From NCBI GenBank assembly GCA_963575745.1, contig CAUYUJ010001345.1, positions 77,501 to 102,351 on the forward strand: 24,851 bases of DNA, given 5' to 3'. The DNA comes from Prorocentrum cordatum (lineage: Eukaryota; Sar; Dinophyceae; Prorocentrales; Prorocentraceae). Both the position numbers and the translations under genes were made by a program. The number at the start of each line of letters is the position of its first letter. Within the stretch, counting starts at the first letter, position 1. A model generated the notes under the pieces. The model was not told the DNA's origin. It made no database searches and was given only the letters and a program-made list of their open reading frames with translations. This document shows positions 8,676 through 16,004 of the stretch, one piece after another.

Positions 8676-8983
8676 TGACCCTAACCCTTACCCCGACCCT
8701 AAACCCTAACCCTAACCCCTAACCCAAACCCATACCCTGACCCTAACTCCTACCTCAACCCGAACCCCTAACCGCGAATACCCTCACCCTAACCCTAACC
8801 CCTGCCTTAACCCCGAAACCCTACCCCTTACGCCTAACCCTAGCCCCTAACCCTAACCCGAATCCCTGACCCGAACCCTAAGAACTAACCCTAACCCCTA
8901 AACCTTACCCTAACCCCTAACCCTGACCCTAATCCCTAACCCTTACCCTAAGCTCTAATCCAAACCCCGAAACCCTAACTTCC
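8676..8983. repeat. Interstitial telomere-like repeat, large degenerate block
   Basis: About 300 bases of CCCTAA, CCCTAAA and CCCCTAA units with frequent substitutions (CCCTGA, CCCGAA, CCCTTA). The C-rich strand is on plus. Degeneracy indicates an old internal block, not a live chromosome end. Confidence 0.88.
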
Positions 8984-9222
8984 CCCTTGCCTGGCCAAAG
9001 CGGGGGAAGGGGGGGGGTCCGAAATCGCCCTCCCCCGTCTCCAGCGCCAAGGGAGGGGGAGGGGGGGGTCTGGACCGCCCCCCCTTCTTCTTTCAAGGGG
9101 GGAGGAGGGGGGGTCTGGACCCCCCCCCCCTGAAGGAAGGGGGGGGGGGGATCGAAAATGTCCCCCCCCCCTTGAAGGGGGGAGGGGGGGGTTCTTGGAG
9201 CACCCCCCCCTTTTCAATTACG
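8984..9222. repeat. G-run/C-run alternation with internal hairpins
   Basis: Runs of 7-12 G alternate with runs of 7-12 C roughly every 45-55 bases, with short variable joints such as TCTGGACC, TTCAAGG and GATCGAAAATGT. Neighbouring runs are complementary, so each pair can form a hairpin; G-runs could also form quadruplexes. Assembly errors are likely in such sequence. Confidence 0.8.
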
Positions 9223-9237
9223 AGGTGGTCCACTGAC

Positions 9238-9562
9238 CCTCTTTCCCAAATACACCCTGGGTCCGCAATCCAGCCGCCCCTTTTGGGGGCGCACGGGGCG
9301 TGAGTGGAGCGTCAACGTCGTCGTCGTCGCCGTCGCCGTGGTCGTCGTCGTCGTCGCCGTCGTCTGCGTCGTCGTCGTCGTCGTCGTCGTCGTCCTCGCC
9401 GTCGTCCTCGCCGTCGTCCTCGTCGTCGTCGTCATCGTCCTCGTCGTCGTCGTCGTCGTCCCCCTTCAGGGTCGGCGGCACCAGCCGCAAGCCCTTCCCA
9501 ATACGCCATGGGTTCGCAATCCAGCCGCTCTTTTGGGGAGAAAGGGCGCACGGGGCTTGAAC
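9238..9562. repeat. Direct repeat of about 65 bp around a (CGT)n tract
   Basis: A segment with CCCAAATACACC, GGGTCCGCAATCCAGCCGC, TTTTGGGG and GCGCACGGGGC lies at 9245-9303 and again at 9498-9558 (CCCAATACGCC, GGGTTCGCAATCCAGCCGC, GCGCACGGGGC). Between them, 9310-9465 is almost pure GTC/CGT triplets. Confidence 0.8.
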
Positions 9563-9752
9563 GGACGGGGGCGTGATGAGCTCGACCCGGGATCATTATG
9601 ATGGTGATGACGATGAAGATGGTGATGGTGGCGAGCGAACTTATGCGCCCATTATTGTGTGGGGTGGGTGTGCGGAGGGTTGATGTAGCTCGTGTTTGCG
9701 TTGCAGCTTCCGAAATCGTTCGGTTAAGTATGGAGGGTGTTGCAGTATCGTT

Positions 9753-10409
9753 GACGCTGGGCTCCAGCTTCACCTCCCACATATCGCTGAGCAAAGCCAA
9801 AGCCCGCTGCCACTGATCGCCCGTCCCGCAAGCACTGATCCCAGCGTTGTAGCTGATGGCGCTGGGCTCCAGCTTCGCCTGCCGCATCTCGCCAAGCAGC
9901 GCCAACGCCTGCTGCCACTGCTCGCCCGTCACGCAAGCACTGATCCCAGCGCTGTAGCTGATGACGCTGGGCTCCAGCTTCGCCTGCCGCATCTCGCCAA
10001 GCAGCGCCAAAGCCCGCTGCCACTGCTCGCCCGTCACGCAAGCACTAAGCCCAGCGCTGTAGCTGATGACGCTCAGCACCAACTTCGCCGCCCGCATCTC
10101 CCCGAACAGCGCCAAAGCCCGCTGCCACCGCTCGCCCTTCCCACACGCGCTGATCGCAGCGTTGTAGCTAATGGCATTGGGCTCCAACTTCGCCTCCCGC
10201 ATATCACACAACAGAGCCAACGCCCGCTGCCATTGATCGCCCTTCACGCAAGCGCTGATCGCAGCGCTGTAGCTCATGACGCAGGGGTCTAAGTTCGCCT
10301 CCCGCGTATTGTTGAGCAGCGCCATAGCCCGCTGCCACTGCTCGCTCTTCACGCAAGCGCTGATCGCAGCGTTGTAGCTGACTAGTGCGACCCCATGGAT
10401 TGAATTCAC
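9753..10409 (-). CDS. PPR exon E, six consecutive motifs
   Basis: The best coding segment here. After a leader VNSIHGVALVSYN, six 35-residue P-type PPR motifs run without interruption on the minus strand (SYNAAISACVKSEQWQRAMA; SYSAAISACVKGDQWQRALA; SYNAAISACGKGERWQRALA; SYSAGLSACVTGEQWQRALA; SYSAGISACVTGEQWQQALA; SYNAGISACGTGDQWQRALA). The last ends at KLEPSV near 9753, after which wording changes abruptly. PPR arrays form right-handed superhelices that bind RNA, typically in plastids or mitochondria. Repeats are nearly identical in DNA, pointing to recent tandem duplication. The apparent start at 10409 is GTG and the frame is open further upstream, so this is an internal exon; no transit peptide is visible. 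The frame continues to 9432 through low-complexity sequence, probably not protein. Confidence 0.88.
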
Positions 10410-10514
10410 GGTCAGCAGACAGGGCTAATATTCAGTGTGCCTGCGTCCAGGGGAACGAAATGTAATGGGAATCCGAACGCTCGAAGGTCTGCAAAGAGTC
10501 TGTTGGCATACTAC

Positions 10515-10860
10515 GTTGATGCCATCGTAGGGCGGTCTTGGGCCGTCTTGGGAACATCATAAGGGCCGTATTGGCGCGATCTTTGGGGCCTCTTGTGCCG
10601 CCTTTGGACTCTCTTGGGCCGTCTTAGGGCCCTCTCGGAGGCCTCTTTGTCCGTCTTGGGCGTTCCGTGACCAGAGCGAATATATCAAAATCTGAGAAAA
10701 ACCACAAGGGAATCAATGGTTGTGGAACCCCTCTTGGGAGTCCTCTTGGAACCTTTTGACGGCAGGGATGCCATCTTGGGCCGTCTTGGGGCGCTGTTGG
10801 ACCGCACCGGAACCTTCTTGGACCGTCTGGGGCTTCCCTTGGACCGTCTTGAGGCCCAAA
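10515..10860 (+). repeat. CTTGGGG-type array, block 7, with island
   Basis: Units GGTCTTGGGCCGTCTTGGG and TTGGACCGTCTGGGG, interrupted at about 10665-10725 by an A-rich island (GAGAAAAACCACAAGGGAAT). The island resembles that of block 3 (GAAAAACCCATGGTGAATCA). Confidence 0.78.
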
Positions 10861-11160
10861 CCTTGGAAGCCTGGAAATGGGCACCAACACCAACACAGGG
10901 GGCTGCCTTCACAGGGGGAGGATGATCTTAGACTTCGGTGGTGGTAATATTTCGGTCACCTTGGAAGCCAGAATATAAAGTACCACCATCACCGAGATCG
11001 GGATCTTCTTCCCTCGGTGGAGGCACACCACCGACACTGGCGTTGGCGTCAACATCTAGGCCTGCGAAAACCCTCTTGGGCCACCTGAGACCGTCCATGG
11101 GGTGCCAGCCGACGCGCCAGGGCCAGCCGGGCTGATTTTGTCGTAGTCGGTTCTGGCGCC
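10861..11160. other. No gene seen between array and PPR exon F
   Basis: Mixed sequence with CACCAACACCAACACA and GGTGGTGG words and a few stray array units (CCTCTTGGGCCACC near 11072). Nothing recognised. Confidence 0.4.
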
Positions 11161-11171
11161 CTCCTGGCACG

Positions 11172-11318
11172 CGCTGCTGACGTCGGGCTCCAACTCCGCC
11201 TCCCGTATTTCGCCGAGCAGCGCCACGGCCCGCTGCCACTGCTCGCCGTTCCCGCACCCGCTGATCCCGGCGTTGTAGCTGATAGGAAAGACTGGGGCAG
11301 ACCCGTGGACCACATCAA
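11172..11318 (-). CDS. PPR exon F, one motif with leader
   Basis: Minus strand reads VDVVHGSAPVFPISYNAGIS then GCGNGEQWQRAVALLGEIRE and AELEPDVSS. Leader and motif share a frame, though the joint has an extra PFP compared with the usual SALVSYN. Upstream, AAGCCTTCGTTGATGTGG offers a possible AG acceptor. The motif ends near 11176. Downstream frame is unrelated sequence. Confidence 0.65.
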
Positions 11319-11488
11319 CGAAGGCTTACTCGCATGCAGGCGTGAGTGCCGCTTTCCTGCTGTCCCGGCTGCGTCGCTACTAGCCAGCCAGCCTGACAGC
11401 TTGTGGCCTGCTCGCCTGCCACCTTTCTCGTCTGCGTTCTCGCTCGCCCGCCCGATTGCTGAGTCGTTCAGGCCTGCAATCATCTCTG

Positions 11489-11792
11489 GAAGTCGTCGTC
11501 GTCGTCTTCGTGGCCGTGGGCGGCGCCTCCCTGAATAGAAGAATAAACATCGGCATAAACATAAACGTTTGGCGCCCCGCGCGGATCTCTTGGATCTGTG
11601 CTGGACCCCCCCTCTCCGGCGCGCGGAGCGCGCCAGGGGCGGCGCCAGAGGCGCCGCCGGGGGGGAGGCATGGCGCGGATCCAAGAAATCCGATCCGCGC
11701 GAAGCGCCGAAAAGTTTATGTTTGTGGCGTTTTCTCTCCTTCGATGAAAGTCGTCGTCCTCGCCTTCGTGGTCGTGGGCGGCGCTCCCCGGA
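11489..11792. mobile_element. Foldback family III, copy 1, with 46-bp flanking duplication
   Basis: Element about 11535-11745. The left arm (GCATAAACATAAACGTTTGG, CGCGCGGATCTCTTGGATC) is the inverse of the right arm (GATCCAAGAAATCCG, GAAAAGTTTATGTTTGTGGC), extending to AGAAG and CTTCGAT at the tips. The core GGCGGCGCCAGAGGCGCCGCC is itself a hairpin. The 46 bases before the left tip (11489-11534) and the 47 after the right tip (11746-11792) are direct repeats, near 90% identical, containing CTTCGTGG, CGTGGGCGGCGC. No transposase. Confidence 0.82.
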
Positions 11793-12285
11793 GGAACGGC
11801 CGCTCCACGGCTCTGGCCCGTCTCGTCAGGCGCGTGGTCCTCGCCCGCGCCGGAAACTCCGCGTCGAGGCAGCGGCTGCCCTCCTCCGCAGGCCCGCCCT
11901 GCTCGGGCCTCTCCCCGCAGCCGCGCTGAGGGGCATGGCCGGCGCCCTCCGCCTCGGGCCCCGGTGCCATCGTGGAGCAGCCCAGGGCCGCGTGGGGGCC
12001 GTCTCGGGGCCATCCGGTGTGGGGGGGGGGCCAGTCTTCGAGGCGCGTCGGGGCACTCCAGGGCGCCGTGCGAGGCCCTGCCAGTGCAGGAAGGCGCCGG
12101 GAGCCAAGAGGAACGAGGAGGAGGAGCGAGGGGAGGGGAGCAAGGAGCGAGGAGAGAGGAGCGAAAAGCTGGGAGCGAGGAGCGAGAAGCTTGGAGCGAG
12201 GAGATAGGGTTGAGCAGCAACGAGCACATGAATCTCCCACCAACGGCCTCGACGCGCGCGAGGCCGAACACTTCGTCTTCTCTTG
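11793..12285. other. No gene seen; GC-rich then GAGCGAGGA-type purine run
   Basis: 11793-12100 is GC-rich and unrecognised. 12105-12210 is a purine-rich run with the word GGAGCGAGGA repeated at irregular 9-14 base spacing (for example GAAAAGCTGGGAGCGAGGAG). Confidence 0.5.
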
Positions 12286-12289
12286 GGTT

Positions 12290-12800
12290 GCGCCCAGGGC
12301 CGTTTGTTGAGGGCCAGCTCGGGGCCTCGGGGCATTGCTTGGGGCTTCTCGGGCTCCCTCGGGGCCCTGCTGGGCCTTCTGGAGCCGTCTGGGCGGGAAC
12401 AGCTTCGCTGGGTCTGGGGGGCGCTCGGGGAGCGCAGTGGGGCCATCCCATGGGGCATTCCTGGGCCGCCTGGGGACCGTCTTGGGGCTGTCTTAGCGGC
12501 CTGCCTCTTGGACCGCCCGGGGAGCGAGTCTGGCCGTCTTGGGGCCCTCCTGGGCCGTCTTGGAGCTCTCATTGGGCTGTCTTGGGGCCGCCTGGAGTCG
12601 ATCTCGGGGGCCTCCAGGGCGGTCCTGGGCGTCCCGAGATCCGAAAAAGCAAGCACGCGAAAACGATTCGAGAACCAACCGACAATCCACTGCTGCTCCG
12701 AGAGGCCTTCTCGGGGAGGCCTCTTGGAGCCGCCTGGGGGGGTGTTGGGGGCCTCTTGGGCTGTCTGGAGGCCATCTTGGGTCGCCTTGGGGCGCTCTTC
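12290..12800 (+). repeat. CTTGGGG-type array, block 8, with island
   Basis: Units TTGGGGCTTCTCGGGC, GTCTTGGGGCCCTCCTGGG and CCTCTTGGGCTGTCTGG, with an A-rich island at about 12640-12700 (GAAAAAGCAAGCACGCGAAA, CAACCGACAATCC). The end at 12800 is cut by foldback family III copy 2. Confidence 0.8.
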
Positions 12801-13044
12801 ACAAAAAGAAAAATCTGCATAAACATACACAGCTGGCGCTCCGCGCGGATCTATTGGATCTGCGCTGGACGCCCCTCCCCAGCGCGCGGAGCGCGCCAGG
12901 GGCGGCGCCGGAGCGCTGCCGGGGAGGCCAAGCGCGGATCCAAGAAATCCGCGCGGAGCGCCAAAAGTTTATGTTGACGGCGTTTTGGTTTCTTCGATCT
13001 TGGGCTCTCTGGAGGCCGTCTTGGGTCGCCTTGGGGCGCTCCTG
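12755..13044. mobile_element. Foldback family III, copy 2, with 46-bp flanking duplication
   Basis: Element about 12801-12998. Left arm GCATAAACATACACAGCTGG, CGCTCCGCGCGGATCTATTG; right arm GGATCCAAGAAATCCGCGCG, GAGCGCCAAAAGTTTATG. The core resembles copy 1 (GCGCGCGGAGCGCGCCAGGG, GCGGCGCCGGAGCGC). The array sequence just before it (12755-12800) and just after it (12999-13044) is a direct repeat of 46 bases, about 93% identical by eye. The flanks differ from those of copy 1, so they belong to the target. Confidence 0.82.
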
Positions 13045-13135
13045 GACGTCTGGGGGCGCTGGGGGCCCTTGTGACCCGCCTGAGGCCACCGCCTGGTGGA
13101 CCTCGAAGGGCCCTCTGCGGCCGTCTTGGAGGTCC
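12999..13135 (+). repeat. CTTGGGG-type array, continuation of block 8
   Basis: Array units resume after the inserted element (CTTGGGCTCTCTGGAGGCC, GTCTTGGGTCGCCTTGGGGC) and fade out near 13135. Confidence 0.7.
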
Positions 13136-13230
13136 TGGGCGCGCCCGTGGGCGCGCCAGAGCCTGCCGGGCCGATGTTCATTCACTTGCGCGGGGATTCT
13201 TCGGGCGCGCGCTGCCCTCGCATTAGCAGA

Positions 13231-13374
13231 CGAGCGCGTCCCACTACTCGCAGAGTGACTACTCGCATGTGGCCTGGATCCGCCGCGGGGGATCTGCGAT
13301 CTATGACGTCGAGGCGAACAGGTGCGTTTCGGACGTTTGCGAGTAGGCGCTTTGCGAGTAGTGGAGCGCGCTCG
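13231..13374. mobile_element. Foldback element IV, 37-bp arms
   Basis: Arms 13231-13267 and 13338-13374 are inverted copies, 32 of 37 identical, sharing CGAGCGCG, CCACTACTCGCA and CTACTCGCA. Each arm contains the CTACTCGCA word twice. The loop is 70 bases. No target duplication found. Confidence 0.7.
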
Positions 13375-13399
13375 GTGAATTGGGATAGATAGAAGAGGG

Positions 13400-13480
13400 C
13401 CGCCCCGTGGACTACCGTCCACGAAATCTGCTCGAACTGCCATGTAAGTTGATGGCAGAAATGCCGCCGAAACTCCTTGA
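13400..13480 (-). pseudogene. Orphan PPR leader without motifs
   Basis: Minus strand has GAGCAG then ATTTCGTGGACGGTAGTCCA CGG, the acceptor-plus-leader seen at exon C (TGCAG then ATTTGATGGACGTAGTCCAT). The preceding 60 bases also match sequence beside exon C (4876-4935). No PPR motif follows, so the exon body has been lost or replaced. Confidence 0.55.
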
Positions 13481-13655
13481 AGGGGCCCAGGGACACACAA
13501 ACAAAACAAAAAATCCCAGGATGTCCCATATATTTCCCTACCTAGGCTCTGCCTAGAAGGGTTCTTACTGGGTTGGATTAAAGGGACCGGGCAGTGGAAC
13601 ACGCCCCAGGCGGTTCCCCCGGCATCCGCCCCGCAGTTCCCCCAGGATCCCCCGC
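13481..13655. other. No gene seen
   Basis: Short unique stretch between the orphan leader and the pentanucleotide arrays; no feature recognised. Confidence 0.4.
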
Positions 13656-13800
13656 TTTGCCTAGCCTAGCCTAGCCTAGCTTAGCTTAGCTTAGCTTAGC
13701 TTAGCTTAGCTTCGTTTGGCTTAGCTTGGCTTAGCTTAGCTTAGCTTAGCTTGGCTTAGCTTAGCTTAGCGAAGCTTAGCATAGCTTAGCTTACCTTAGC
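13656..13800. repeat. (TTAGC)n pentanucleotide array
   Basis: CCTAG units turn into TTAGC units (TTAGCTTAGCTTAGC) with occasional TTGGC. Both strands carry stops in every frame. Confidence 0.92.
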
Positions 13801-14306
13801 TTCGCTTAGCGCAGCGCAGCATAGCACAGCGCAGCATTAGCACAGCATAGCACAGCATAGCATAGCATAGCCAAGCATAGCATAGCGTAGCATAGCTCAG
13901 CAAAGCATCGCATAGCCAAGCATAGCATAGCATAGCGCAGCATAGCATAGCATAGCATTGCTTAGCATAGCACAGCGCAGCATAGCCTAGCATAGCATAG
14001 CGCAGCATAACATAGCATAGCATAGCACAGCACAGCATATCATAACATACCATAACATAGCACATCACAGCATAGCGCAGCATAGCATATCATAGCATAG
14101 CCTAGCATCGCACAGTATAGCGCAGCATAGCATAGTATAGCATAGCATAGCATGGCGCAGCATAACATAGCGTAGCATAGCATAGCGAAGCATAGCTTAG
14201 TTGACCTTAGCTTAGCTTGGCGCAGCGCAGCATAGCGCAGCGCAGCATTAGCACAGCACAGCACAGCACAGCACAGCATAGCATAGCATAGCATAGCATA
14301 GCATGC
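13800..14306. repeat. (CATAG)n pentanucleotide array with repeated junction
   Basis: Mostly CATAG with CGCAG and CACAG variants. The junction (GCGCAGCGCAGCATAGC, CAGCATTAGCACAGC) occurs at about 13808-13850 and again at about 14221-14262, following a second short TTAGC stretch, so there is a higher-order unit near 410 bases. On the minus strand CTATG cycles through Leu-Cys-Tyr-Ala-Met in every frame and never meets a stop, which explains the long open frames. Confidence 0.92.
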
Positions 14307-14329
14307 AAAGCAAAAGCAACACCAATGCG

Positions 14330-14570
14330 AAAGTGTAGATGTAGATTTAGATGTAGATGCAGGTGTAGGTGTAGATGTGGATGTAGGTGTATATGTAGAT
14401 GTAGGTGTAGATGTAGATGTAGATGTAGATGTAGATGTAGGTGTAGATATAGGTGTGGATGTAGCTGTAGATGTAGATGTAGATGTGAGTCTCGCTGTTG
14501 ATGTTGATGTAGATGTAGATGCAGGTGTAGATGTGAATGTAGCTGTCGGTGTAGATGTAGATGTCGCTTT
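14330..14570. repeat. (GTAGAT)n hexanucleotide array
   Basis: GATGTAGATGTAG units with GTAGGT and GTGGAT variants. Reads as Asp-Val repeats on plus and Ser-Thr or His-Leu repeats on minus; no gene implied. Confidence 0.9.
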
Positions 14571-14912
14571 CCTAGATGCTCCAACTCCTCGGTAGGGTCG
14601 CACTGGGATGATTTCCTCCTGCTTTCTGGGTTTTCGTCTGCCCCCCCCACTTCCCTTGTTTTCCTACATTTTCCTGGGGATGGGCGATTCACTGTGTCTG
14701 CGTGTTTCTGCCCCCTCCTGACTCGTGCATGATGACGTCGGGCCCGAGGCCCGAGCAGCGAGGAAAACGAGCAGGGGGGAGCGCAGGGCGGCGACGAGGA
14801 GCGAGCAGCGAAGGGGGCGGTAAGGAGCCGTCGCGGGACGCTCGGGGGCGCTCTTGGGGGCCTTCGCAGGGCCGCGTGGGCTGGCAGGAGGGAGATGCGG
14901 GGAGGAAGGAGG
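14571..14912. other. No gene seen; GAGCAGCGAGGA-type purine run inside
   Basis: 14745-14815 repeats CGAGCAG, GCGAGGA and GAGCGAGCAGCGA words, similar in wording to 12105-12210 and 15585-15620. The rest is unrecognised. Confidence 0.45.
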
Positions 14913-15083
14913 TAGAAGGTGAGCAATTTTTTTTTTGTTAGGCCTTCGAGATCTCGGGGGCCCCTGTGAGTGCTCAGGGCCTCGGGCGGCGAAGACGAAA
15001 GATCGACCACGCTCCCGTGGCAACCATCCTTATGGACGGAAGCCGACAGCGGAGAGAAAAACACAGCTAGAAGGTGAGCAATT
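14913..15083 (-). mobile_element. Retroposon-like insert with 16-bp target duplication
   Basis: TAGAAGGTGAGCAATT occurs exactly at 14913-14928 and 15068-15083. The enclosed 139 bases begin on the plus strand with a T run (the run spans 14927-14936), that is, they end in poly-A on the minus strand. This matches a short RNA copied into DNA in minus orientation. The body carries small stems (CCACGGGAGCGTGG; the palindrome CGAGATCTCG). No tRNA A/B boxes, spliced leader or known RNA was recognised, so it may be a SINE-like family or a retrocopy of an unknown small RNA. Confidence 0.75.
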
Positions 15084-15381
15084 GGTTGACCGGTGTATTG
15101 GGTTATGGTGTAAAGAAGACGGGGGTACGTTTTGGACCCTCCTTCATGGACGTCCTCGTTGGCCGAGGAGCCCTCCTTCACGGACGTCGTCGTTGGCCGA
15201 GGGTCCGATGTTTTGGGTGGAATGGATACATTCGGGAAAGGATACATCGAGAATCTCTGAGATCCGGTGGATCTGGAGGATGCCTTGGGCGCCGCGGCCT
15301 TCTCAGAGCGCTCCGGAGCGCTCGGCAAGCGTTCCAGAAGGCCGTCGAACGGATCTATCCTCGTCTCAATCCCGTCCGAAA
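15084..15381. other. No gene seen; 34-36 bp tandem duplication at 15142-15213
   Basis: CCTCCTTCATGGACGTCCTC then GTTGGCCGAGGA is followed at once by CCTCCTTCACGGACGTCGTC then GTTGGCCGAGGG. Two copies only. The surrounding sequence is unrecognised. Confidence 0.6.
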
Positions 15382-15556
15382 TTAGAAGAAGAAAGGACTG
15401 CATAAGCATAAACTTTTGGCGCTCCGCGCGGATTTCTTGAATCTGCGCAGCGCGCCAGGGGCGGCGCCGGAGGCGCCGCCAGGGGAGTCCAGCACGGATC
15501 CAAGAAATCCACGCGGCGTGCAAAAAGAACATGTTTATGGCTTTTTCTTCTTCGAG
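15382..15556. mobile_element. Foldback family III, copy 3
   Basis: Left arm AGAAGAAGAAAGGACTGCAT, AAGCATAAACTTTTGGCGCT, CCGCGCGGATTTCTTG; right arm GGATCCAAGAAATCC, ATGTTTATGGC, TTCTTCTTCGAG. The core keeps the perfect hairpin GGCGGCGCCGGAGGCGCCGCC but lacks about 25 bases present in copies 1 and 2. No convincing flanking direct repeat. Confidence 0.8.
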
Positions 15557-15837
15557 AAATGGGCTTGCAGCCAGGATGGAGCAGCGAGGGGCGAGGTGAG
15601 CAGGGAGCGAGGAGAGAGGGGTTACGGACGAGCGCCAGGAAGCCTGGGGGGCCGCCAGGGGAGCTCCGCGGACTGTCGTTAGGTCGGGCATGTCCTCCTA
15701 CAGGCGGATCTTGGAAGAAAAATTAAGAAGCATCAAAGAATGATCCAGGATAGTCAACAGGGCACGAAAAATCGCCCCCTGACAATTTCCAACCATCCTG
15801 TGGTGTTGGGTCCCCGTTTTGACGAGACAGCGCCCCG
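15557..15837. other. No gene seen
   Basis: A short purine-rich GAGCAGCGAGGGGCGAGG patch at 15585-15620, then ordinary sequence with nothing recognised. Confidence 0.4.
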
Positions 15838-15962
15838 CGCTCCCTTCCTCCTCCTCCTCCTCCCTCTCCTCCTCCTCCTCCGCCTCCTCCTCCTCCTCCT
15901 CCTCGTCCTCGTCCTCCTCCTCCTCTTCTTCCTCCTCCTCCTCCTCCTCCTCCTCCTCCTCT
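15838..15962. repeat. (CTC)n triplet tract
   Basis: Polypyrimidine CTC/TCC triplets broken by CGCC, CGTC and TCTTC. Mirror-symmetric pyrimidine tract that could adopt triplex DNA. Confidence 0.92.
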
Positions 15963-16004
15963 TTCCCATCCTCCCATCCCTGCCTCTGCCCTCCGCACAG
16001 GTCA

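Noticed and set aside
14040-15691. Minus-strand frame of nearly 500 codons.
   Set aside because: It is a chain of pentanucleotide, hexanucleotide, retroposon-like and foldback sequence with no recognised domain.
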